Origin: Chitinophagaceae bacterium
GTDB lineage: Bacteria > Bacteroidota > Bacteroidia > Chitinophagales > UBA10324
Reading direction: 5' to 3'
DNA: 64,000 nt
Assembly: GCA_016704325.1 (NCBI GenBank)
Contig: JADJAG010000004.1
Location: 310,001 to 374,000 of the forward strand
Part shown: piece by piece, positions 36,933-44,239 of the stretch
Numbering within the stretch: the first letter of the stretch is position 1
Layout: each line of letters opens with the position of its first letter
Made by a program: the position numbers and the translations under genes
The notes under the pieces: model-generated
What the model was told of the DNA's origin: nothing
Seen by the model: only the letters and a program-made list of their open reading frames with translations
The model's database searches: none

Positions 36933-36964
36933 ATGGAAACATTTTCTATTTCCAATGTTTCCAT
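36933..36964 (-). promoter_or_regulatory. palindromic operator, probable TetR-family binding site
   Basis: ATGGAAACATT (36933-36943) and AATGTTTCCAT (36954-36964) are perfect 11-bp arms with a 10-base spacer, lying 18-49 bases before the regulator's start codon. Position and symmetry fit an autoregulatory operator. The remaining gap to 37278 holds no gene I can support. Confidence 0.65.
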
Positions 36965-37278
36965 TAAATTTTCGATTAGTATGTGTTTTGTGGAGACTAC
37001 CAATATGCAACCTTCGACGAATGCGGATAACAGATATTTTGAAACATTTGTTTATTCTTCAAAAAATCCACTGTTGCCTATGTTACAATGTGTTAAAGCG
37101 GATCATGCAAGATTTAAAATAGCGTAGGTGCCGGTTATTGGAACAATTAGTTATTAAAAGCAAAATGCCGCCATGTTTTCATTTAGGTTAAGCATTTTTC
37201 CGGCAGTTAATCAGGACAACGCCTTTTGCTTTGTATTACTAATCAGGGCAGCTAAAGTTCAACCTGTCAGCATTGCAC

Positions 37279-38481
37279 TTATGCCAGTTTGGTAACTGAA
37301 GAGTCTTTGAGTAATTCAAAAGCTGGTCCGACCGGGCTGATTAAATTGATTCCGGGTTTCTTGCCGGTTTCTAAACTTCCCAACCGTTTGTTCCAGTAAT
37401 AAAAATTTGCGCCATTTAAAGTGGCCCAACGTATAAGCTCGGCTGTGGCAATTGAGGGAAAATATTGTTGAATGGTGATAAGTTCCTGCAAGATGGATAG
37501 TTGATGGTTGGAAGCATAACTGTCAGTTCCCACACAGGTTCGATCAGGATAACTTTTAAAAAGCGGGAAGGAAGGTAATGTGTTTTCAATATAAAGATTA
37601 GCGTTTGGACAAAAGCAGAAGTAGGATTCAGGCAATTTTGAAATGATCAATTCAATATCTGCAGCATCCGTAGTGGTATTGTGCACAAAGAGCATTCGTG
37701 ATTCAGGTGGGAAATAATCGATCACGGAATGCAGGCTGTTTTTCCCGGTAGGAAGAAATGTTTTTCCCGGTAGGTTAAACTGATGAAAGAGTTTCATAAA
37801 ATCACCTTGTGCTGATTTGAAAAGCGCTGCTTCAGCATCCGATTCCTGATTGTGATAACTAAAGAGAGCAGGGTGATATGCCTTAAATGAAAAAATCTGC
37901 CGGAACAATTCAGGAGTAACACTGTATGGTGCATGTGGAGTAATAGATGCAGAAAGCCCCGATGCACGTGCCTCCTGAAACAATTGCAGTGCTTTTTGAA
38001 AATAGGATTCCGCCTGCAAAGGATCAAAGCCAAAGCTTTCTATGAAAGTATGAAATAGCAAATCGCCGGATGACTTCACATGAAAAGAATAATTGTCGTT
38101 CGATATGTCGCCTACGCCTGCGATACCCTGCGTTTTCATCTCTGCTACTGCTTTCCGTATTGCAGTATTTATCTCTTCAGCTAAAATTCCGCCGCTTGCG
38201 TTTTGGTTGCGTTGGTTTCTGTATTCAATTAGGTTAATGAGGAATTGCACGATACCCGTATGCTCCGGGATTTTGCCTTTCATATAAGAAAGCTCAAGAT
38301 GGCAATGCGCATTGATAAAACCGGGGCAGATGATACCGCTGAATTTTTCAATGGAAACATCTTTCAAATCATTCCCTTCTTCAATAGAAAGAATGGTGCC
38401 ATCCTTATCTATCGCTACCACTCCGTTACGCAACGGTGCAGAGGATACAGGGATGATGAGGTCGGCACAGATTTTCCGCAT
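37279..38481 (-). CDS. amidohydrolase-superfamily deaminase/hydrolase (ATZ/TRZ-type)
   Basis: 400 residues from the ATG at 38481 (MRKICADLIIPVSSAPLRNGVV), preferred over the one at 38511 because it starts directly at the beta-sandwich domain. Metal-binding and barrel motifs are GFINAHCHLELS (HxH, about 57-68), SITPHAPYSV (about 195-204), YHNQESDAE, FVHNTTTDAADI and GTDSYASNHQLSI (catalytic Asp). The set matches nucleobase/aminofutalosine deaminases and chlorohydrolases; HLELS is shared with futalosine-pathway deaminases, but no other menaquinone gene is near. The substrate is unknown. The gene stands alone, divergent from the HD-domain gene. Confidence 0.82.
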   Translation of the reverse strand: MRKICADLIIPVSSAPLRNGVVAIDKDGTILSIEEGNDLKDVSIEKFSGIICPGFINAHCHLELSYMKGKIPEHTGIVQFLINLIEYRNQRNQNASGGILAEEINTAIRKAVAEMKTQGIAGVGDISNDNYSFHVKSSGDLLFHTFIESFGFDPLQAESYFQKALQLFQEARASGLSASITPHAPYSVTPELFRQIFSFKAYHPALFSYHNQESDAEAALFKSAQGDFMKLFHQFNLPGKTFLPTGKNSLHSVIDYFPPESRMLFVHNTTTDAADIELIISKLPESYFCFCPNANLYIENTLPSFPLFKSYPDRTCVGTDSYASNHQLSILQELITIQQYFPSIATAELIRWATLNGANFYYWNKRLGSLETGKKPGINLISPVGPAFELLKDSSVTKLA

Positions 38482-38629
38482 GAAACAAAAGTAGCGATGT
38501 AGGGCGAACAATCATCATAGAAAATCGTTAGGTTTTCAATGTTCATCTTTATTCCTGATGGTTGTATTGTTCAACAGGAATGCAGTTATTTGATGTACCG
38601 ATTAACGGGATCATAAATTCTTATACGCA

Positions 38630-39232
38630 ATGAGTGAACTTAACCTTGGCAGGAATGTATTTGGCAACCCAACAGATAAAGGCCGGACACTATCCCGTGA
38701 TGAAGCCATGCGGCTGCTGGCTGAATGGGTAAAGAATGAGCGATTGAGATTGCATATGCTGCAGGTTGCCGCATTGATGAAAGTCTGGGCCGCTGAACGC
38801 GAAGTATTAAATGAGCAAGAGCAATGGGCATGGGAATTGGCCGGATTGCTGCATGATGCCGATTGGGATCAATGGCCCGACCAACATTGTAAAAGAATTA
38901 TTTCAGAATTGGAAAGCAGGCATGTTGATCCTGAGATTCTTCATGCCATCGCATCCCATGGCCCACGCTACTTTGGTGTAGAACCGTTTACAAAGATGGA
39001 TAAGATGTTATATGCTTTCGATGAGTTATCCGGCCTGGTACATGCCTATTCGCTCATGAGGCCCAACGGTTATGAAGCTATGGAATTGAAAGGCGTGAAG
39101 AAAAGATTAAAGGAAAAGAGTTTTGCAGCTAATGTATCGCGCGAAGATATTACAGATGCCTGCGAACGAGCGGCAATAGATTTGGATGAATTGATTTTAT
39201 TCATCATCAAATATCAACCTGCGACGGTATAA
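38630..39232 (+). CDS. HD-domain phosphohydrolase-like protein
   Basis: 200 residues. The HD fold is shown by H42 (RLHMLQV), the His-Asp pair H75-D76 in LLHDADWDQWP, a third His in ILHAIASHGP (about 105-110) and the final Asp in ALYAFDELSGL-like text (YAFDELSG, D131). These bind divalent metal and hydrolyse phosphomonoesters or nucleotides. Proteins of this short HDIG-like class are often annotated only as HD-domain hydrolases. There is no signal peptide. It precedes the glucan phosphorylase by 191 bases on the same strand, with no known functional link. Confidence 0.8.
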   Translation: MSELNLGRNVFGNPTDKGRTLSRDEAMRLLAEWVKNERLRLHMLQVAALMKVWAAEREVLNEQEQWAWELAGLLHDADWDQWPDQHCKRIISELESRHVDPEILHAIASHGPRYFGVEPFTKMDKMLYAFDELSGLVHAYSLMRPNGYEAMELKGVKKRLKEKSFAANVSREDITDACERAAIDLDELILFIIKYQPATV

Positions 39233-39423
39233 CAGTCAACTTATTGAGATTTGAACTACTGATCCGCTATTCGTTATGGTTGAATATTACTTTGGTTCTA
39301 TAATGTAACGGCTTTTAAATCCATCATTCTTACGCCGCACGCTGAGAAATCCAATTCTTCTGATATTTTTGCGGCCGCCTTACAAATTATCAGGCAACAC
39401 TTTTTTTAATCAAAATTCTGAGC

Positions 39424-41079
39424 ATGAATCTTTTTGAAACTAAGTACAAGCATCCGTACACTTATTCTGACAAATACAAAAAGCGTGTGGCTTATTTCAG
39501 TATGGAGTTTGCGGTAGACCAGGCTTTAAAAACCTATTCCGGAGGGTTGGGGTTCCTGGCAGGCTCTCATATGAAAAGCGCCTATGAGCTGCAGCAAAAT
39601 ATGATTGGTATAGGAATACTTTGGAAGTATGGATATTACGATCAGGTACGCAAGCAGGATCAGTCAATGGATGTACTTTTTCTTGAAAAAAATTATTCTT
39701 TTCTTGAAGATACCGGTATTCGCTTTACAATAGAAATCAACAGCCATCCCGTTTGGGTTACTGCAAAGTATCTCGCACCACATTACTTTCATACGGTGCC
39801 GATGTTTTTCCTGACTACGGATATTCCGGAGAATGATTACCTCGCACAATCCATCAGTCATCATTTGTATGATTCAGATCTTGCCGCAAAAGTGGCACAA
39901 TACGTTCTGCTTGGTATTGGTGGCGCCAAACTGCTGGATTACCTCGGCTACCTGGCAGAAGTAGTGCACCTGAATGAAGCACATGGTTTCTCTGCTGCCT
40001 TTTATATGTACCAGAAATACAAGAGCCTCGACGAAGTAAAGAAGCGTCTCGTTTTTACCACACACACGCCGGAAGAAGCCGGTAATGAAAAGCACGATAT
40101 TTACCTGCTGCAGAAACTTGGTTATTTCTGTGGCTTGTCGCTGGAGGAAGCGCGCAAGCTGACAAAAGTAACCGGTGATGTGTTCGATCATTCACTCTGT
40201 GCACTTCGGTTTGCCCGCCTGGCCAATGGTGTTTCACAACTGCATGGAAAAGTCTCCCGTGAAATGTGGTCGAAATACGATGACATTTGTCCGATTACCG
40301 CCATTACCAATTCGCAAAATGGCCGTTACTGGATGGATACCATCATGTATGAATACATGAGCAGAAACCGCTACAAGTATTTAGTGCAGCGCAAAAAATA
40401 CCTTAAAGGAAAATTGTTTGAAACCATTGCAGACCAGACAGGAAAAATTTTCGATCCGGATGTGCTTACCATCGTTTGGGCCCGTCGTTTCGCAGGTTAT
40501 AAAAGACCAGACCTGATTTCGCAGGATATCGACCGTTTTGATAATCTGATGTCAAGAACAGACCAGCCTGTTCAGATTATATGGGCAGGAAAACCTTATC
40601 CAATGGATTATGGTGCCATCAGCACGTTCAACAGCCTCGTACACCTTGCAAAAAAATACAAACACATGGCAGTGCTTGTTGGGCATGAATTGCACTTGTC
40701 CCGCAAACTGAAAGCAGGAGCTGACATCTGGCTGAACACACCTCGTGTACCAAGAGAGGCTTCCGGCACATCGGGCATGACAGCAGCAATGAATGGCACC
40801 ATCAATTTTTCTACAGACGATGGCTGGATACCTGAATTTGCCACCAAAGAAAATTGTTTCCTCATACCATTAGCAGATCAGCATGCACCGGCTGCAGTGC
40901 AGGATGCACAAGACCTGCATCAGTTATATCATATTCTTGAGCATACCATTATTCCGATGTATTATAAACGTCCGGCAGCATGGATCAAGATGATGAAGCA
41001 AAGTATGAAAGGAGTATTGCCTTTTTTCGAATCGAATCGTATGGCCGATGAATACTATTCGGAACTTTACAACGGATAA
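39424..41079 (+). CDS. short alpha-glucan phosphorylase-family protein lacking the PLP lysine
   Basis: 551 residues, shorter than GlgP (about 800). It belongs to the GT35 alpha-glucan phosphorylase superfamily: YFSMEFAVDQALKTYSGGLG near 20-39, HLNEAHGFSAAF near 180, TTHTPEEAGNEKHD near 210, WARRFAGYKRPDL near 350-362 and PREASGTSGMTAAMNG near 444-459. In known phosphorylases the last motif reads EASGT-x-x-MK with the lysine holding pyridoxal phosphate; here the codon at 40780-40782 is ACA and gives Thr453. The enzyme may therefore be inactive, use another mechanism, or be a glycosyltransferase-like relative. No other glycogen gene is near. A terminator follows. Confidence 0.85.
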   Translation: MNLFETKYKHPYTYSDKYKKRVAYFSMEFAVDQALKTYSGGLGFLAGSHMKSAYELQQNMIGIGILWKYGYYDQVRKQDQSMDVLFLEKNYSFLEDTGIRFTIEINSHPVWVTAKYLAPHYFHTVPMFFLTTDIPENDYLAQSISHHLYDSDLAAKVAQYVLLGIGGAKLLDYLGYLAEVVHLNEAHGFSAAFYMYQKYKSLDEVKKRLVFTTHTPEEAGNEKHDIYLLQKLGYFCGLSLEEARKLTKVTGDVFDHSLCALRFARLANGVSQLHGKVSREMWSKYDDICPITAITNSQNGRYWMDTIMYEYMSRNRYKYLVQRKKYLKGKLFETIADQTGKIFDPDVLTIVWARRFAGYKRPDLISQDIDRFDNLMSRTDQPVQIIWAGKPYPMDYGAISTFNSLVHLAKKYKHMAVLVGHELHLSRKLKAGADIWLNTPRVPREASGTSGMTAAMNGTINFSTDDGWIPEFATKENCFLIPLADQHAPAAVQDAQDLHQLYHILEHTIIPMYYKRPAAWIKMMKQSMKGVLPFFESNRMADEYYSELYNG

Positions 41080-41098
41080 CGAAGTACTTTCTTAGCCG

Positions 41099-41136
41099 GA
41101 GCCGGACTACCACAAAGTAGTCCGGCTCTTGTTTTG
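41099..41136 (+). terminator. terminator of the glucan phosphorylase gene
   Basis: Perfect 12-bp stem GAGCCGGACTAC (41099-41110) / GTAGTCCGGCTC (41117-41128) with a 6-base loop, followed by TTGTTTTG. It lies 20 bases after the stop codon. Confidence 0.85.
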
Positions 41137-41174
41137 TATATTTGGATGGAGTTTTTCAATCATCTATTTATTAA

Positions 41175-42143
41175 ATGACAAAGGCTATGAAGAATATTGT
41201 GATAAGACTATTGTTTCTTATTCCGGTTGCCGGCTTATTGCCTTTACAACATAGTTGTAATGAAAAAGCCGGTGCTAAGGAGCACCCGGAGCAGGTTGCC
41301 GCATTAGCGGAGCCTGTTTTATTATCTGATGAATTCAAGCAATACTGGTATGCAGGAAAAGCTGAATTATGTTCTTATGATTTAATGCAGGCACGATATG
41401 GCGAAATACATGAAGGAAGTGCCGTGACTATTTTTGTAACAGAGGATTTTTCAAAATCGAAGCAGGTAAAGCTTGATAACCCGCAAACTGCAGGAAATGA
41501 TAAGTTACCGGTGCTGAAGCTCAACCTGATCAAGAAGTTCAATACAGGCATCTATCCTTATTCGATTATGATGTCCGTATTTTCTCCGGTTGATATCGGC
41601 AATTATCCTAATGCAGTAAAGGTGACGGCCAATGTACAGGAGTGGTGCGGAATGTCATTCATGCAATTAAATAAGCAGGAAAGTACGTTCGAGATGAATT
41701 CGTATTCTTATTTTGAAAAGGAGGGAGATCAGTCGGCGACTTTTAAATCCTGCATACCGGAAGATCAGTTGTGGAACCTGATACGATTGTCACCCGGCCG
41801 TTTGCCTGTTGGTAAACAGCAACTTTTGCCCGGAAGCCTGTATACACGCTTAACGCACGTTCCATTAAGTGTACAGGCAGCGGTACTTACCCTGCAGGAT
41901 GAAGGAACAGTATCGATTTATACTATAGACTACACCACACAAAAGCACACCATAACCATTCGTTTTGAAAAAAGCTTCCCCCATATAATACTGGGCTGGG
42001 AAGAAACTTTTCCCGGATTTGATGGACAGCTGCTGACCACGACGGCCACACTTAATAAAACATTGATGAGTGACTACTGGGCGCATCATAACAATTCCGA
42101 CCGGGTTATGCGGGAACAACTGGGGCTTTCCCCTGACCTGTAA
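41175..42143 (+). CDS. conserved Bacteroidetes lipoprotein of unknown function
   Basis: 322 residues, possibly starting at the in-frame Met5 (41187). A signal peptide runs to HSCNEK; LPLQHSC is a lipobox-like end with Cys28, so it is probably lipid-anchored in the periplasm or outer membrane. Conserved-looking text includes KAELCSYDLMQARYGE, VTIFVTEDFSKSKQVK, VTANVQEWCGMSFMQLN and GWEETFPGFDG. Relatives have been labelled septum formation inhibitor Maf in databases, but it lacks any Maf nucleotide-pyrophosphatase motif, so that name should not be used. No function can be assigned. The stop is 20 bases before the first of two identical hairpins. Confidence 0.75.
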   Translation: MTKAMKNIVIRLLFLIPVAGLLPLQHSCNEKAGAKEHPEQVAALAEPVLLSDEFKQYWYAGKAELCSYDLMQARYGEIHEGSAVTIFVTEDFSKSKQVKLDNPQTAGNDKLPVLKLNLIKKFNTGIYPYSIMMSVFSPVDIGNYPNAVKVTANVQEWCGMSFMQLNKQESTFEMNSYSYFEKEGDQSATFKSCIPEDQLWNLIRLSPGRLPVGKQQLLPGSLYTRLTHVPLSVQAAVLTLQDEGTVSIYTIDYTTQKHTITIRFEKSFPHIILGWEETFPGFDGQLLTTTATLNKTLMSDYWAHHNNSDRVMREQLGLSPDL

Positions 42144-42163
42144 TAGCAGTATATTAAAAAAAT

Positions 42164-42207
42164 GATCCCCGAAAATCGAAAGTTTGATTTTCGATTTTCG
42201 GGGATCA
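42164..42207. repeat. 44-bp palindromic hairpin, copy 1 (3' side of the ATPase gene)
   Basis: GATCCCCGAAAATCGAAA is followed by a short loop and its perfect 18-bp reverse complement. It could terminate transcription from both sides, since the + lipoprotein gene ends at 42143 and the - ATPase gene ends at 42210. An identical copy lies at 43404-43447, on the other side of the ATPase gene. Confidence 0.9.
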
Positions 42208-42209
42208 AT

Positions 42210-43385
42210 TTATCCTTTGAGTTTGGGAAGATATCGGGAAAGAAATATTTCAAGCCCAACCACGCGGATGTTTTTTGTTAGCGAATAATCTTCCGGTGTG
42301 GGTATCAGTATGAAGTTGTTCCTGCTTTTCAAATCATGAATGCTTTCGTAAAATCCTTTGCCGGCCGATGGGCTTGCTGAATATTTTACTTCCACACAGG
42401 CTACTGCCTTCAATCCTTTCACCAATACCAGGTCGCATTCACTGCCATCGTGCGTGCGGTAATAATAAGATCGCAATGCAGGAGGTTTCAGGCGGTCAAC
42501 CTGCTCAATCACAAATCCCTCCCAGGAATTACCGATGGCAGGATGTGCCCGAAGCAGATGCATGGAATGAATATCGAGCAAGGCATGTAGCAAGCCAGTG
42601 TCGCGCAGATAGACCTTAGGTGCTTTCACCAGCCGCTTTTTGGTATTGATAAAAAAGGGAGGTAAGCGGTGTAGCATGAAAGCGCTTTCAAGGTAATCGA
42701 GATAGCGGTTCACGGTGGGAGCTGAAACATCGAGCCCGCGGGCAAAGGTCTGTGCATTCCAGATGCTGCCATGGAAATGAGCCAGCATCTGCCACAGGCG
42801 ATACATCAGTTGCGGAGAAAAGCTCACCCCAAATAATTGATTGAGGTCGCGTTCCACATAGGTACGAATGAAATGTTGCAACCAGTCGAAGCACTTTGGA
42901 TCAGTGCCTGCGAGAAAGGCATGGGGAAAACCGCCGCGAAGCCATAACTGCTGAAGTTTGTTTTTTGCATCCGTAACTTCCGGAAGATTGAACGGCGTAA
43001 CTTCAATGAAGGCAATTCTTCCGGCCAGGCTTTCCGAAACATCTTTGATCATTTCCGGCGAAGCAGAACCCAACAACAGGTAACGACCTGCATTTCTTTT
43101 TTTATCAACCAGGTAACGAAGTAACGGGAATAGCTGCGGCATGCGCTGCACTTCATCGAAAATAACACATTGATCAGGATAATCTTCGAGGAACACCTGC
43201 GGGTCGCTGAGTTTTTTTACATCAGCGGGGTTTTCCAGATCGAGATAGACAGCATCTTTCTTCAGCGTATTGCTGTACTGCCGGGCGAGGGTGGTTTTAC
43301 CAACCTGGCGCGGACCCACCACGGCCACTACCGGGAATTGCTTCATCAGTTTTTGCAACTGGTTGTAGATAAGGCGTGGAATCAT
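42210..43385 (-). CDS. AAA_14/DUF4143-type ATPase
   Basis: 391 residues. The N-terminal ATPase (about 15-150) has Walker A GPRQVGKT at 24-31 and Walker B CVIFDEVQ at 73-80. The DUF4143 C-terminal domain (about 190-355) is visible as a winged-helix-like region SAPTVNRYLDYLESAFMLHRL and a nuclease-like end with SECDLVLVKG and VACVEVKYS, resembling the D-(D/E)xK fold of PD-type proteins. Such proteins are scattered in Bacteroidetes and archaea as accessory genes of unknown role. It is bracketed by two identical 44-bp hairpins, the upstream copy starting 19 bases before its start codon, which suggests a cassette. Confidence 0.9.
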   Translation of the reverse strand: MIPRLIYNQLQKLMKQFPVVAVVGPRQVGKTTLARQYSNTLKKDAVYLDLENPADVKKLSDPQVFLEDYPDQCVIFDEVQRMPQLFPLLRYLVDKKRNAGRYLLLGSASPEMIKDVSESLAGRIAFIEVTPFNLPEVTDAKNKLQQLWLRGGFPHAFLAGTDPKCFDWLQHFIRTYVERDLNQLFGVSFSPQLMYRLWQMLAHFHGSIWNAQTFARGLDVSAPTVNRYLDYLESAFMLHRLPPFFINTKKRLVKAPKVYLRDTGLLHALLDIHSMHLLRAHPAIGNSWEGFVIEQVDRLKPPALRSYYYRTHDGSECDLVLVKGLKAVACVEVKYSASPSAGKGFYESIHDLKSRNNFILIPTPEDYSLTKNIRVVGLEIFLSRYLPKLKG

Positions 43386-43403
43386 GAATCAAAGGTAAAA
43401 AAA

Positions 43404-43447
43404 GATCCCCGAAAATCGAAAGTTTGATTTTCGATTTTCGGGGATCA
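43404..43447. repeat. 44-bp palindromic hairpin, copy 2 (5' side of the ATPase gene)
   Basis: Identical over all 44 bases to the copy at 42164-42207 and in the same (symmetric) orientation. Being 5' of the ATPase start by 18 bases, it would be in the leader or promoter region of that gene and 50 bases beyond the stop of the antitoxin gene. Confidence 0.9.
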
Positions 43448-43497
43448 TCAAAAAATAAAAAAATGTAATTAGATCAATGCACTCAAGTGAAATCTCA

Positions 43498-43668
43498 TCA
43501 CTTTATCAAATCCTTTGCTTTTACCGTAACCACTTTTCCGTCACGGCTGATCACTACGTCACCATCACGTGCAGCTACGCGTTCGTACAATTGACGAACG
43601 GCTTTACGAATTCCTTCCAGGATTTTCTCGTTAAGAATTCTGCCTTCAGATTTTTCGTGTTCTTTCAT
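43498..43668 (-). CDS. small putative antitoxin of the zeta-like pair
   Basis: 56 codons from ATG at 43668 to TGA at 43498: begins MKEHEKSEGRILNEKILEG and ends VVTVKAKDLIK. It overlaps the 3' end of the toxin gene by 23 bases, the usual sign of a coupled pair. It is basic/acidic and helical, ending in a short beta-like IVISRDGKVV-type segment (VVISRDGKVVTV). Small proteins of this look accompany zeta-like P-loop kinases in Bacteroidetes, though usually upstream; here the toxin comes first. Too short for many gene finders. Function is inferred from the arrangement. Confidence 0.65.
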   Translation of the reverse strand: MKEHEKSEGRILNEKILEGIRKAVRQLYERVAARDGDVVISRDGKVVTVKAKDLIK

Positions 43669-44233
43669 ATTGCGATGCTAATTTAAACCATAATTCAGTT
43701 AAGTCAATTACCTCTGGTTCATCATCAATTCTGCTAGCTACTAATTTCGGTTCGTCAAAAGAGTTATCGTAAAAACTCCATTTGTCACAAATATTCATAA
43801 AGCGATTAAAAAAATTTTCTAAACCACGATTATATCTGCGTGCTATAACTTCCTGAGGGATGTTGTGTCCTCCTTCAGATACTCTTCTTGCAACCCTTTC
43901 CTTTGCTAAATCAATTGAATTCAAATAGAAGAACAGAAGATGAATCGAATAGCCGTGATTTTTTGCAAACGTAATCAGTGATTGATAAGATAAGGTTGAA
44001 AGAGTGGTTTCAAAAGCGAAAGTGTCTCCAACGGAAATCAAATGATAAATTCTGTTGAGCATTATTCTGCCAGCTTCAAAAGAAACCGTTTCTGGTTGGA
44101 ATGGCGAAAGGCCTTTTGCAATTTCATCGGCATTCACAAATTCACGACAGTTGAGAATCTCAGGGAGAATAGTCATGGAGGCAGTTGTTTTTCCTGCTCC
44201 ATTTGGTCCTGCTATTATATAAAGTTGTGACAT
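43646..44233 (-). CDS. zeta-toxin-like P-loop kinase
   Basis: 195 residues. Walker A GPNGAGKT is at 9-16 and the conserved NADEIAKG at 34-41 with catalytic Asp36; ETTLST near 75 and RVARRVSEGGHNIPQEVIARRYNRGL near 113-138 (shown in parts as RVARRV and RRYNRGL) match the zeta family lid. Zeta toxins phosphorylate UDP-N-acetylglucosamine or related nucleotide sugars and poison cell-wall synthesis unless bound by the antitoxin. Some chromosomal members act on other nucleotides. It begins 6 bases after icmF and overlaps the small gene at 43498. Confidence 0.85.
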   Translation of the reverse strand: MSQLYIIAGPNGAGKTTASMTILPEILNCREFVNADEIAKGLSPFQPETVSFEAGRIMLNRIYHLISVGDTFAFETTLSTLSYQSLITFAKNHGYSIHLLFFYLNSIDLAKERVARRVSEGGHNIPQEVIARRYNRGLENFFNRFMNICDKWSFYDNSFDEPKLVASRIDDEPEVIDLTELWFKLASQYERTRKI

Positions 44234-44239
44234 TAGCTT

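Noticed and set aside
41175..42143. Maf septum-formation inhibitor annotation
   Set aside because: The signal peptide, lipobox and absence of Maf motifs contradict that name.
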